This document shows, piece by piece, positions 1 through 14,497 of a stretch of DNA of 64,000 bases (its first letter is position 1; the number at the start of each line of letters is the position of its first letter). A program made the translations under genes and the position numbers. This DNA is from Plasmodium brasilianum. Its lineage: Eukaryota > Apicomplexa > Aconoidasida > Haemosporida > Plasmodiidae. The notes below the pieces were generated by a model. It made no database searches and was not told the DNA's origin. It saw nothing but the letters and a program-made list of their open reading frames with translations. Where the stretch lies: NCBI RefSeq assembly GCF_023973825.1, contig NC_090123.1, positions 1,037,501-1,101,500 on the forward strand, read 5' to 3'.

Positions 1-117
1 TACATTTGTTTGCCTTTCCGCTAATACCTTTTATGCATACAACTTTTATCCAATAGGCTGAAAGTATTTCTTTAATACTAATCTCCCCTATCTCACATGT
101 CTTCTTTTTCTTCCTTT
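1..117 (-). CDS. Candidate third exon of the giant gene, running off the window edge
   Basis: The stop at 93-95 may be bypassed. An AG acceptor at 119-118 could be used with either donor GTAAAG (178-177) or GTAACA (193-192). Both leave one base, which the two bases AA complete. The resulting frame is open to position 1 and reads through ...TCEIGEISIKEILSAYW..., and the first 60 bases are about 35% GC, well above local intergenic DNA. The implied introns (61 or 76 nt) are short, and the acceptor has a weak pyrimidine tract. The alternative is that the protein stops at 93 and this is 3' UTR. Confidence 0.35.
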
Positions 118-3100
118 CTAATATTAATAAATCCCTTTGAATTGCAGTACTTTTTATAAAACATAGAATTGACTTTACTGTCATACATGTTACTGAAGCT
201 GCTTGACATGTACACGTTATTTTCATTTCCTCCACACATCTTACTACTACTATTATTATTATGATTATTAAGATGAGGATAATTATTACTATCACTTCTG
301 TTGCTTTGATCGCCCATTTTATTATTGTTTTCCTGATTATATATATTAAACTTAGACAACACATTTCTTTTATTGTTGTTTATATTTAAACTGTTGCTAT
401 CAAATTGGAAAGCATCATCTGTGTCACTGTTGTTATTGCTCATTATTTTGAGGCCGTCCATATTGTTAAAATCAGATAAGATATTCATGATATTTGATTC
501 ACTAAGGCTTTTTCCATTCTCACTTCCATAAGGAATACTGTTCTTAAAAAATTGCGCGTACTTCAAGTTTTGCATATTACTGCTCATGTTTATGTTTGAT
601 CTTCCACTATTACTGTTAATGGTACTTCCAATGGCATTATTATTGACACTATTACTGTTACCATTACTAACTGCATTACTACTATTACAAGTGATATTAA
701 CATTATTATCTCCCAGGTAGTTCAATGTGTGGGCATCTACTCCTAGCCTACTAAATGGTAACGGTTTTGCGGTGTTAACGTCCTGTGCCTTTTTTTCTAA
801 ATGCTCCAAATTATTGAAGGATGGAACATATGATGGCTCGTTCATAAAACTTGCTGATGTATGATTATTATTGTTATTAATTAAATAAGCATGTGTATGT
901 TTCATTTTCATATGATTTATAGCAGCATTTGATGTTGTTACGTTAAATATGTTATCATCTTTGTACTCATTCAAAATATGATTTTTCTTATTTAATACAT
1001 TATTATTGGGACATATAAAACTATCAGTAATATTATTGAACAGTTCAAGGTACTTGCTATCTATGTTTTCATTCACGTTATTGTTACTATGTTCATTCAT
1101 ATTCACACTCATATTTACGTTCTTATTTATGCACTTACTTACGTTCTTATCTGCACTCTTATTTAGGCTCTTATTTGGATCATCAAAATTGGAGTAGTTA
1201 AATAACGTGTCACTGCTATTAATTACTCCATTTATGTTATCTTTCTCTTCATTCAATGCATTTAAATTTTTATTGTAAAATATTTCTGATATTGTACTCC
1301 TAAAATGTTTTGAAATTTTATTCGGCACCTGACTGTTCAAGTGTTTATCTCCATCCACATAGTTTCCGCCAATAATGCTATTTCTGCGACTACCATCTCC
1401 CATGTTATTATTACCACCAGCGATGCTACTGTTACTTCCTGCACCGCTGTCCATATTGTTGTTAAACGTGTACCCACACATCTTATCTTTAATTTGACTA
1501 ATATCTATTTCTTGCTCCTTTTTATCCTTTTGTTCCTTTTTCCCCTTCAGTTTTTCCCTATGACTTTCTTTCATGCCAGTGAATAAGTTAACACAGTCAA
1601 AACTATGTCCATCACAATCGACATTACTACCATTGCCATTACTATTACCATCAAGTTTTGCCATATTTACTATGTTTGCCGTGTTGCCAATTTTATTATC
1701 GTATGAACTGTTCATAAAATTTTCGAAAAAATTTATTTTATTAACATTATTATTTTTTTCGTTTCCTTTATATTCACCCCCCAGTTGTAAAGTATGCTCT
1801 TCTATCAGCTTATCCTCAAGTTCGTTTCCTAGTTCACCTTTTTCTCTCTTATCGCTTATCAGCTGTTGTATTGAACTCTTAAAGTTATCAAGGAATGACA
1901 AGCTATTACTTCTACAGTTACCATGACTACCACCACTTCCACTACTACCCTTACCTACACAGTTAGTGTTACTACTATTTTTTGGAATTTTATTACTGCC
2001 CATATATAAACTAGCCAAATCGTTAATAGTGCCAAAATTTGCCAGCAATTCATTCTCCCCTTTTTTGTGTATATTTTTTTTTTCTTCTATTTCATAAAAG
2101 TGATTCTGATCCCTGTCATGATTAAAAAATATGGAGTAATTATCATTATACATTTCTTTCTTAATTTTACTGCTACTATTACTGTTACTGTTGCTGCTGC
2201 CTCTGTAGTTACCCAGCTTGCTGTCATTCGAAATGTTTAAATAATTAGACGGTTTCCCATGATTACAAGTGCAATTAAAATTCATGGAATTACTACTAGG
2301 ATTGTTACTACCCTTGTTTGTTAGTGCCTGGTGTGAAGTTTGATAATGGCTTAAATTATTTATGCAGAAGGAGTTGCTCTTATAATTATTATTAGCATCG
2401 TACATATCGTTGTATAACTTATCCTTTAACTGAACTTCGTTCACATTTGCATTCATATTCATATTCACATCATTATAAGAATTATTTTTACTCATTTTGT
2501 TCTTTTCAAGTAGAATATTATTGTTGACATTTCTGCCAATATTTCCATCCCTGTTTGCATTGCTTATGTTATTATACACACCACTCACATTGCTTAGACC
2601 CCCCATCATTATGTTCCCATCATTATTATTGTAGTTTAATTTACTGTATATATCATAAAATTTATTTAGGTTACTAAAATACATATTGCTCTTTACATTT
2701 TCGTGTATATTCGGGTAAGACACATGATGGCAATTCTCCTCCTTCATAGTCTTTTGATCATTATACATATTCCTCCTTTCGATGTTACAGTTAGCGTTGT
2801 TTATGTTGCCACTAGTGATGTATTCCCTCCCTCCGAAACATACCTTGCCGTTCATATTATCACCAACGTTACCACTGATACAGCCGATTATACTGCCACT
2901 AACATTACTTCCAATATTGGTGCTTTGCACGTGATAGTTGCTTGGGTATTGGTTATCGATGGTACCATCTGCTTTTGCTTGCTTTCCTGCATAACGAATG
3001 TCATGATTGCTTTCATAATAGGCACATGAGGATGGGTGTTGTTCTTTGGTATGTACAACATTTTTCTTATTTTTATGTAACATTTTGTACATAATTTCTA

Positions 3101-6100
3101 AAATTTCATTTTTCCTAATAGCAATATATTCACTAATCAAATATTTCTGAACAATTTTATCAATTAATTTTATCAAAAAGTTATAAATTATTTGTTTTCT
3201 TTTATATATATCATTTATTTTTGTATTTTTCCAAAGAATATAAAAAAAATTATGTTCATTTATATTTTCTCTAATAAGGTGGTCTGCGTCTTTTCTTATT
3301 TCCTCAAATGTATTTTGCCCTTGAATAAATTTCAATTTTAAATTTTTTATATTAATATTTGATATAATATTTTTTACTAATAAATAATCAAATATTTTAT
3401 CAATAGAAAGATTTATAAAAAATTCAATATTGGCTTCATCTTGTTTTTTAAAATCATTCACATATGTAATGTCATTCTCATACACTAGTAATTTTATAAA
3501 TACATTCAAACCATATATTTGATATGCATTTAATAAAATAATAGTGGAATTTTTTAAATTTATATCTGAAAAATATTGATTGATTTCATCATTTATCTTA
3601 CTTTCTTTTATATATCTTATTTCACTTTTTTTATTTTTTATTTCCATCATTTCTTTTTCGTAATTCTCTTCACATATTTTTGTTTCATTCTTTATATTCT
3701 CTATCTCTTTCATGAAAATGTCATAAATATTTTCATCCCCTTCGTTGGAAATACTGTCATTGGGATCTTTGGATGTGCGCATGTTCACATTACTATTTAC
3801 GCTGCAATTTACACTGCTATGCATGCCACTATTCATTCTGCTATTCACACCGCCATTCAAGCAGTTGTCTATGCTGCTTCTCATAACACTGTTATTATTC
3901 ATGTTAAACTTTTCTCCTACACCGTTCATAATAATTTCTTTTGACATACTTTTTTTAAATCCATCAACAAAATTATCGTGGTTGTTATTACCGAGCACAT
4001 TATTCTTGTTTTCCATAATTGCAAAGAAGGTACTGTTTTCTCGTCGGTTCTTGTCCATGTCAATATTCACAAAGTTACTTTTCATTTCTATATTTGCTTT
4101 CTCATTATTACAGTTTTTAATGCTCATTAAACTGCTGTGAATGTCATTATTACTATTATTATGTACATAGTCAGGTGGCAATAAATTATTATTCGCTAAA
4201 TCAGCTAAATCGTAACCAACACGATATAATGCATCTTTTTTTACGGAGGAACATGGTATGTTACTTTCTTTGCTCTGACACACTAACTGCTGAGTCTCTC
4301 TCACCACGTCAGGTATTTCTATCTCCTCCTTGAAATTCCTTTTCATCTGCTGATATGAATTATGGATGAGTCGGTTACTCGTATCAAGTTGAGTGCCATT
4401 ATTGCCAAGTCTTGCACTACTACTATTACTACTACAGCTATTATTATTACTGTTATTATTATTGTTTGTATTCTTGTTATTATTGTTACTGGCACTGTTA
4501 TAATCTCCTCCTTTCGCAATTTTATCAACCGGTTCATTTTCGTAATTATCATAATTAATTATCCTAGGTGCGATAAGACCCTCATTTGATTTAACGTTAT
4601 TATTACTACTAGTACTATCCATTTTTGCCTGTACATTATCATTTGGTGTTAATACTTTCTCCTCCTCTTCTTTTTTACTAAACATGTTACTCTTCATACC
4701 CATGTTGAAGCTGTTACTGCTATTGCTACTGCCACTGCTGCTGTTGCTACGACTATTGCTCTTGTGAATGTTTTTCTTTATCTTCCCTTCTTCTACTTTT
4801 ATTTTCTCCTTTTCCTTACCTACATTTGCATGTTCAATTTCTACGTCCCCCTTCGTTCTACCCCGTTTGCTCGAATCGATATCATCCACATCAACTTTCA
4901 CATCTATACCTACATCAACTTCTTCATCAACATCTTTATCACTCTCATATACTCGGGAAAATACCTTTTTAATTTCCTCGATTAAGTAACTATCACTTTT
5001 GTTTGTAATTTTCCTTTTCTTTTTTCTCCTCTTCTCATCAGAAGCTTCTTTTCTTTCTTGGTAGAATTTGTACAACAAAAAGAACTGCTCCACAGAGTTT
5101 AAGGTAACAATTTTTTTTTTGTTTTTCATAACACTCTTAAAGTTTTTCTTTAAATATATTTCAGCATTAAAACTCTTCATTATAATGGCAAGTATATTCG
5201 TAATTTTTAAGAATAGGCTTTTACACTTACGTTCTATTTGATTTTTTAAGTCTTCACATGGGTTAAACCCGTACTCCTTTAAGGCATAATTCAAATTGTA
5301 CAGAATATTGTGAAGAAAAACAAATATATTCTCTTTCTTGCTGTTAGGTATGTGCGCTCTGGGGGAAACACCATTATAAGCAGTTGCAGAAGGAGTAGCT
5401 CCCACGGTCGTAGTGGTAATAACCATATCGGTAGTCTTATAGTACTTTAGGTGCTTTTTAAGTGTGTATATAATAAGACCATTGCCCCTCTTTTTCGCTC
5501 GTATATTCTTTTTAAACAAATGTGTTATACAAATGATTAATTGATACACAAATTCTACTGGTACTTTATCATCATTTTCATTGGTATATTTTGACAACTC
5601 TTCTACTATGTTCATTTCAACGTAATTCTTTTGTTTCTCCTTTGTTGTTGTCTCTTTCCCTAAAGCATTTAATATATAGAATAATGTTTTTTTCAATTTT
5701 GAAAAATAAAAAAAGACTTTAAAAATAAAGCTATTCCTTATGATACTGTCAATAACTATTTTTACTTCGTTCGTGAGAAAATGAAAATCTGTCTTTAGCT
5801 TCGTATTGATATCTCTTTCATCACTGTAGTTACATATATGATGCTTATCGTGCCGTAGTACCTTGTCCATATCATTTTTATTATAATTATTAATGCTCCT
5901 TTTAATATCACCGTTGGATGTTATTTTCTTTTTCTCTTGGAAAAATTCACCTGCGTTTAATGTTTGCACTTTTTTGTTTGCATTTCTTGTGCTTGTAAGA
6001 ATTTTTATCAGTTCTGCTTTATCTGATTCGTCAACTTCTATCTCATCTCCTTCTCTTTTTTTTTCCTTTTCTCTTTTCTTTTCCTTTTCTTTTTTTTTTT

Positions 6101-9100
6101 CGTTTTCCTTTTCCTTTTCTTTGATTTTACTAGTTCGTTTCTCATTTGTACTATTATCAACTAATCGGATGATGTTGCTCATAATTTTACGTTTTTCGTA
6201 ATGGTCCTCACTTTTTTGTATAGTTCCTACCACATTGAATTTTGATTTTTTAGGAATATCTTTATTCTTTTCCTTACCATATGATGCTGAAATTGCTTTA
6301 TCCTCACTCGTTAATTTTTTATTTTTTGCCGATACTACTACATCTGATAATTCATCTCCTTTATGTACTTTTTGTTTCTTTAATGCATTTTTTTCATCAA
6401 CAGTTTGTGTTGCTAACAAATCTGACCCATTTTCCCTGCATATATCATCCACATCGTCGCTGTATCCATAATCCTTGTCATTTATTTCCATTTCTTTGTT
6501 CCTTTGCTTGGGCTTGATTTTTTGCACTCCAATGGTTTTTTCTTCCGCTTCGTAGTCTCCTTCCCCCTCCAATTCTTCTTCGTCTTCTTCGTCTTCTTCA
6601 TCTTCTTCATCTTCTTCTTCATCTTCTTCTTCATCTTCTTCTTCATCTTCTTCTTCATCTTCTTCATCTTCATCTTCGTCCCCTTCGTCGTCTATTTCAC
6701 CTTGCAGCTGGTCGGAGTGTTCCTCAATCTTTTGCCTGTCCACCTTTGAATAGCTTTTTTGTTCTAAACCTTCCCCTAGTGCACTTATCCTTTCAGCGTT
6801 ATCTTCACGTGTATGGAACAACATGTTATCTCTACCTAGATCGTTGTTACTGCTTTCCATTCGGTGTCCTTCGATAATTGGTTTCGCATTTTTCAAAGCT
6901 TCACTTCGTTTATCATTAATATTCATTTTTAAAATTCTATTAATATAACTATTTTCATCTTCTAAATTTTCAGCAATTTCTAACTCGTTGTTAAGTACTG
7001 TTTGTAAATCGCTTGCTAGAGGGCAAATAGCCTTGACAGTTCTATCCGGTATTTTGTGCAAATTATTACTAGTATACATTTTTTTTTTTTTTTTTAAATC
7101 TTCTCCTAAATTATGGAAATAATAATCAGGGTTATTGAATTCTAAGATAACTGAATGTAAGAACATTCGAAAACACCAAAACTTGTCTAAATTACTTAGG
7201 GATGGATTTAAATATTTCTTATCTGAAACTAATGGATGACCTATGTGCCTCATATGTACACGTATTTGATGTGTTCTACCTGTGTGAATTTTTACATTAC
7301 ATAATGTAAATTCCTTTGTATAATTCTCTATTTCTTTTGAAAACGTTTGAAAATATTCCTCTGATATGAAGTTACAGCGAAAACATAAGTGATGACACAC
7401 CTTCCTTTTAATTACCGGATAAGGGAATCTGCTATTTCTGTCCTTCGCATTATTATTTATTTTCGATATATTTAGCCTTCGTATTAGTGCTTCTCTTTTA
7501 CTTAAGTTTTTCAACTCCTCCTCCGATAAGTTGTCCACCTGATCTAAATTTTCTACCCCATTACCACTGCCATTGCCATTTCCGTTTTTCCCATTGTCAC
7601 TTTTCCCCTTCTTACCCCTTTTCTGCATTCTCTTCTTATCCTCCAGTAGCTCCGAATCGGAGTAGTAGTTTATCACAACATTGTTGCTTTTCTTCTTCTG
7701 AACATAGGAAGAGTAATCCCCCTCTGGCATGAAATAAAGGGAGTTCTTATTCTTTTCCATGTTATAGTCACCTGCTGCAGTTGCAGTGTAAGGTGCGGTA
7801 GGTGAACTCACAGTCGATCCGGTAAATCTATTACTACACAGTTCATCCTCAACAAGGTATCTCTGTACAATATGTACAACATTCCTCTTTTCGTCCTCCA
7901 AAAATTTATAATAGTCATTACAATATATTTCTTTATTTATATCTTTTTTCACAGTACTGTTACAGTTGTACTTTCCTTCTAAGACTTCTTTTATAATTTC
8001 CTCAATATGTCGTTTAAGCTTAAAAACTTTTACACAGTTATATTCCGTGTATGCATCAGTACCTCCTGTTTTAACTACTAAACTAAAATGACTCTTACTA
8101 TGGAAATTGTTATATTCATGTGTTTGTATTGATTTATTAATAAATCCTTTTTTTTTTTTAATTCTTCCATGACATAATAAAATATATTCTTTATATACAT
8201 TTCTTTTCCTAAATTGATCAAAAAGAAAATCTCTAGCTTCTTTCGTTTTTGCAATAATTAAACTACCAGATGTTTCTAAATCTATTCGGTGGCATAAACC
8301 ACATTCCAGTTTTTGCCATTTCTTTACTGTTTCTAAGTGTGGAAATGATTTCATCATAAATAAATGAAAAGATTCTACTCGTCCACTATATATTACATCA
8401 TTCAAAGAAATATTATTTATTATTTTCAAAACATCTCTATTCTTTTTAATTAACAGATTACATTTTTTACAAAATTTTGCTACTATACCTTCACATTTGG
8501 AACATATATTCTCCATCTCCTTACATGCTATACACATAAATTTTGTTTTTATTTTACATTTCATACATATCTTTTCTAATATATTATAAAAATAATCACT
8601 ATATTTATTTATATTAACAAGAAAATTGTATCTGTTATGGGAAGTATATGCTGAGCAATGGTAATATGCCGGTTTGTATATCACCATCCATGTTTTCCCT
8701 TCATTACATATATATGGTATATCCTTATTATATATCCTTTTAAATTTACTCTTCTTTACATACTTACCTGAACTACTGTTAGCAGTCACATTAGTACCAC
8801 TTGTAATAATACTATTACTAATCGTTGTATTAAAATTTAAAGCACTACTTTTCCCATTATCAACGGACAGTTGATCACTCACCTTTCTTGATCTCGCATC
8901 TTCATTCACTGCTATTATATCACTTACGCTGTAAGCAGCCAAACTACTACTTTTATTATCATCTATCACGACGCTTTTTTTACTCTTATTATTTTGTGTT
9001 GTCACGCTCTGTAAAGGATTGTTGTTACTATTTTTTAAATTTGCCATATTCTTATTCACTGACGGCGCTTGTTCATACACTGTCGCACATGGGTCAATTT

Positions 9101-9153
9101 TTAACGCTGCTTTTCTATCACACAAATTATTATCATTATTATTATTATTATCA

Positions 9154-9223
<70 letters not shown>

Positions 9224-9230
9224 CATTCTC

Positions 9231-9301
<71 letters not shown>

Positions 9302-12300
9302 CATTATTATTACTATTATCATTATCATTATTATTACTATTATCATTATCATTATTATTACTATTATTATTATCATTATCATTATTATTACTATTATTAT
9401 TATTATTATCAACTTTACAACTTCCACTCTCATTTTGTACATCTGAGTTGGGATAGCCCTTTCCTTGGCTAATTATTTTTATTTCGTTACCTCTCGCCGT
9501 AACTTCATTTTTTACCACGTACCCCTTGATGCCACCACTACTGCCAATTTCACCGATTGTGGCACTACTATTATTATTGTTGATGATATCGCTGTTCATA
9601 CCTCCGCTGCTGATGATGATAATGTTTCCTGTTTTCGATAACGCATCGTTTTCCCTAATAACACCTGTGCCAACGTTACTCCTCCTGTTATATGTTTTCA
9701 TCAGTAGGTTATATATTTCGCTATTCAATAAGTACGCCAACAAGTACACATCTTTTAGCATACCCAATTTGCCACTTCTAACACTGTTATTAACACATGC
9801 ACCACTACTGCTATACGCAATGACGTTATCGTAAATTTCCTTCAACTGCTCTATATCCTTAACACTTAGTTGTAGTTGGGTATTGTCATAACTGTGCAAC
9901 ATACTAGGAGATGTTATATCGAACAATACCCCTCCATTGTCTTTACAATCGCTAGCGTGTATTATGTTTATGATATCATTCATGTATTTAAAAATTAAAA
10001 AATAAAAGGATGTATTACCTACCCCTCCTCCATCTAGTAAATATTTAATTTTTTTAATTGCTATTTTGAAATTTAGCTTGAATTTTATAAAATTGTGTTT
10101 ATTCATATATTTCTTTAAAATATTTTCATTATCCATATTTTCGTTTTCTTTTATTATAGATACTCCATTTTCAGTCGACATAACTACCTCCTCCTCTCTT
10201 TTGTTCTCCTCCTGTTCTCCTCCTCTTTTCCTTTCTGTGTTATTAACTTGCTTCTTTAGCTTGTTATAAGTGCTATTACAATTGTTGTTACTATTGCTAT
10301 TACTACTGCTATTATTGCTACTCTCGTGTGTCGCATCCACGTCCTTTGCAAGGGCATTGTTATTGTCCCCTCTTATGTGCAAGTCCTCGTTATTTATTAA
10401 CTCATCAATTGTTAAATTCTGTAAAAACGATACATCTTTAATATAATTTTCAACAAACTCCCTGGAGAAATTTTCCTTTATAAGTTTACTATAATCATCA
10501 TTTAAAATTTCATAATACAACTTATCAATTTGAAGGTAATAATTTTCATTCAATTCTTTGATGTATTTTTCTCTATTTAATTCATTAATGATTCTTTTAT
10601 TGCTAATCAGTATTAGTATATAAATTATTTTGCAGATATTAATGTTTACTAGCACATCGTCCCCCGTTTCCTCTTCCGCATTTTTCTTTTTCTTTTTCTC
10701 ACCCTCCTCATTAGGGTTACCACCTCCATAATTGCTCTGCTCAAAAACGCATTTCTCTCTTACCTTTAAGCTGCTGTTTTTAACGCTCGTCGGAGCACCT
10801 TGTTCTATTGCCGCGTACTCTTCCTTGTTCGTTAAAGCACTGCTTTTCCTATCTTTTACCTCATCCTCCATTTCCTTAGACAGTTTTTCTCTATCACTAG
10901 AACTCACATTATTGTTATTATCATTGCTCTTTTTCTTATCATTATAGTAATTATCACTGCCTATTTCTCTTTCGTTCGTCACATGGCTTATGGTACCATT
11001 TTTTACTATTATGCCTGTTTTACCGCAACAAATTTGCACGTCATCGCTGCTTAAATTGCTCGCAACAATATTGAACAAAATCAAATTGTCATTATTGTTA
11101 TGAACATTTTCCTCATTTTTTTCAAAAATATCTGACATGTTCATAATATTATTTTCAGGAAAAAAATTATCCTCCAAAATAACTTTATTATAATATACAT
11201 AATCATTATAATAAATTATAATGTTTAAAATGTAATCAAAATCCACAAATGATAAAAAATTACCCACAAAGAGATAAACAAATAAAAAGATATTTGTTCG
11301 TATATTAATGTCTAATAGATGTTGTATAAGTATTAAAATCTTATCATGGAATGTATATTCCCTTTTGAAAATATCATATATATATTTGATGTCTACTTGT
11401 TTTTTTTTCTTTACATTTTTCTTATTTCTACTTTTACTTTTATCGGTAGTAGCATCAGGAAAGAGAATTTTATATATCAGTTTTTTCTTTAACATATTTA
11501 TAAATTTAATAACGTTTTCATTGTCATATACGTTAATTTTTATTACCTTTTTCTCCACTCCCTTGCATGCACCACTGTCATTATTATTATTATTATGGCT
11601 GTGAACACTTCTTTTCGTGTTAGCTGCTACCTTTACTTTCCTATTAGCATTATTCTTCCTACCATTATTCCCACGTTTTTTCATATTTTCCTCTAAGCTA
11701 TACTTACTACTCAATTTTAAAACTATTTCATTCATAACATTTATAAACTCTTCACCTATACTTAAATAACTATCTACCGCTAGATTTTCCACTCGTATAA
11801 TATTTTTTTTTAATTTCTTTTTTGTTATTTCGATTAGTTCATTGTATATAAAAGATGCAATATTTTCCAATTTATCATTTTTATCGATATACTGAGTTAC
11901 ATTCTTACTGAAATAATTGTTTATTACGTCCTCTGACTTTCTTCCCGCATAACTGTTACATTTGTTGTTACTCGTGTTGTTAATCTTTTCACTGATTCCT
12001 CCATTACTTTTGTCGTTACTTCTATTATTTATACTTTTATTTTTACCCTTTTCCTCCTCACTTTCGTTGTTATTTTCATTGCTCCTCTTCTTATTCTTAT
12101 CCTTCCTCTCGCTCTTCTTATTACTACTACTACTTCTATTGCTCTTCTTCTTATCGCTATCTTTATGTCTGTCGTCATTTCCTTCGCTCTCCTCATCGTT
12201 GTTGTTACTGCAATTGTTCACGTTGCTGCTATCATTTCTATTGCTGCTATCATTTCTATTGCTGCTATCGTTTCTATTACTACTATCATTCCTGTCACTT

Positions 12301-14454
12301 CTACCCTTTTTGTTGCTGCTATCCTTATCATACTGGTATTCTTTTTCCCCCACTCCAATATACATAGTAATCTTTTTATTATTATCACTATTCTGTATAT
12401 TACTTTTATCATTTTTCTTTTTAGTTTTCCTCTTATTATTACTATTATCGTTATTGCTATTGTTCTTTCCTTGGATGATTATATTTGCATAATTATTATC
12501 ATTCATGCGTTCGTTTGCTTCTAATTTTTCCTTTTCCTTTTCCCTTTCATTTTCTTTCTTTATTTTTTTCCCAACATTTTGCTCATCAAGTCTACTGTTA
12601 TCACCTAGCTGAACATTACGTTTTCCTCCCTCTTTCTCAGATGTATGCCCGATGACTATTGTATTTTCGTGAACCACCCCTTCTTTTCTGTTTAACAATA
12701 AAGGACTATCATAAGTAATACGATTATCCTTACACTTTCCACTTTCCTCCTTCTGATGACTGTTCGAAATATTCTGCTTCAATTCGCATTCTGTACGTTC
12801 TTCCACCTTAGATTTGGTGAGAAGTCCACCACTAATACAACTACTGCCGTTAATACTTCCAACACCGGTATTATTTGCACTGTCTCTACCATCCTTATTT
12901 TGCGTGGGATCAACCAACCCCATGGCACCTCCTTCATGTAGTTTAAATGAAAATTCAAGACTACCTTCATCACAAGTTGTTGTGCGATTGCCCTTGATAA
13001 TATCCTCTTTGACCATACACTTGTGCTCCCCATTCTTTTCATCTCTTTCTATATTTTTCACTTTTTTTCCATCGCCTTTTGTCAAATTTTCTTGTGTTTC
13101 TTTCAATTCAAATGTTGACTTGAACTTCTTTGCATTTTCTTTTTTCCTCAAAGCATCTTGTTGCATGATTTTATTGTATGCATTATCTGTATTTTTTTCA
13201 AAAAATTTGTGTACATTATACACATTGGTTACATCTTCTTTACTTAGCTTATCAAACTCTGTCAACAAAATTTCTTCAATATCATAGGCCACACCATAAT
13301 TTTTATTATCATCCGTTTGGGTTGTATACTTATTCTTATTAGACTTACCAACACAAATATTGTTTATATATTTATATGAATTTTTTTCATGTACATTATT
13401 TCTACCACCACGTACTAGTATTTTCTGTTCTGCTAATTCATTTTTATATAATGGTAAATTATTTTCAATTTCGTCTAAAAATGAATTATCATCTGCCGAA
13501 AAGTTAGATATGTTGTCACTTGACAAGGACAAAATTGAACTATTGGTTGAACGATATGAGTTTTCTAATATATCTAAATGGTTCATTAAATCTGGATTTT
13601 CAAATAATCTATCAGTGGTACTATCATCACTAACGCATTTAATACCGTGTACACTTGTTATATCTACTTGTTTTAGTACCCCACTAAGAGGACCAACGAC
13701 AATATTGCTACTGTTGTTTATGATTGTCTCACCTTTAAATGAGTTATCTTTACCGTCACAACAGGTACCCTTGTTCTCACTGTCCATGTGTAACCCGTCC
13801 TCCGATATGTTTTTACATCCATTTTCTTGGTTCCTTTCCCATCCTCCTCCTTCAGCATCGTTCAGTTCATAGCTATCCTTAAGCGCTTTGAATAATTTAT
13901 TCTGCTGTTTTATGTAATTCATTTTTTTTCTAAATTCCTCCTTTTCAATCTTTTCACATAAACATATGTAATTACTTCTACAACTGGAGCAGTAGTTTGT
14001 TCTGTTTAATTTTGAATATTCTATACATTTTATATTTATTTTATTAATGCTACAACTCTTTTTAATTTGTATAACAATAGTGTTGTTATATTTTTTTAAT
14101 AATTTTTTTATACTACAAGAAAACTTTCTTATCCTCTCTAAGCAATACAACTCCGATTCTTCGTAAACATTTATGTCTTCTAATTTTAGTTCCACATCTT
14201 CTTTTATTAGTTTCCTCTCCTTAATTTTCGGAATAAACCAGTTCAATATGTAGTCTTGCAACAACAGCTTGGCATAGCAAATGATGATTCCTGTAGAGGT
14301 AGAAGCGGAATGGGATGGGGAAAGAAAAAAAATAAAAAATATATAAGCATATGTTAATACAACTGCGCGTAGAAATATTCAAAAGGGGGGGGCACGCAAA
14401 AGCACACACAAAATATGCGTACACACGACCAAACACACACATACACACGCATCC

Positions 14455-14497
<43 letters not shown>

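Noticed and set aside
8888..9472. Long plus-strand ORFs rich in Tyr/His or Leu/Ser
   Set aside because: They are the complement of the Asn/Asp triplet tract in the giant gene. Triplet repeats keep every frame open.
93..14264. A separate pseudouridine synthase gene starting at 14264
   Set aside because: The nominal start codon is TTG. A phase-matched intron joins this ORF to the upstream exon, and the P. falciparum orthologue is a single ~10,000-residue protein.
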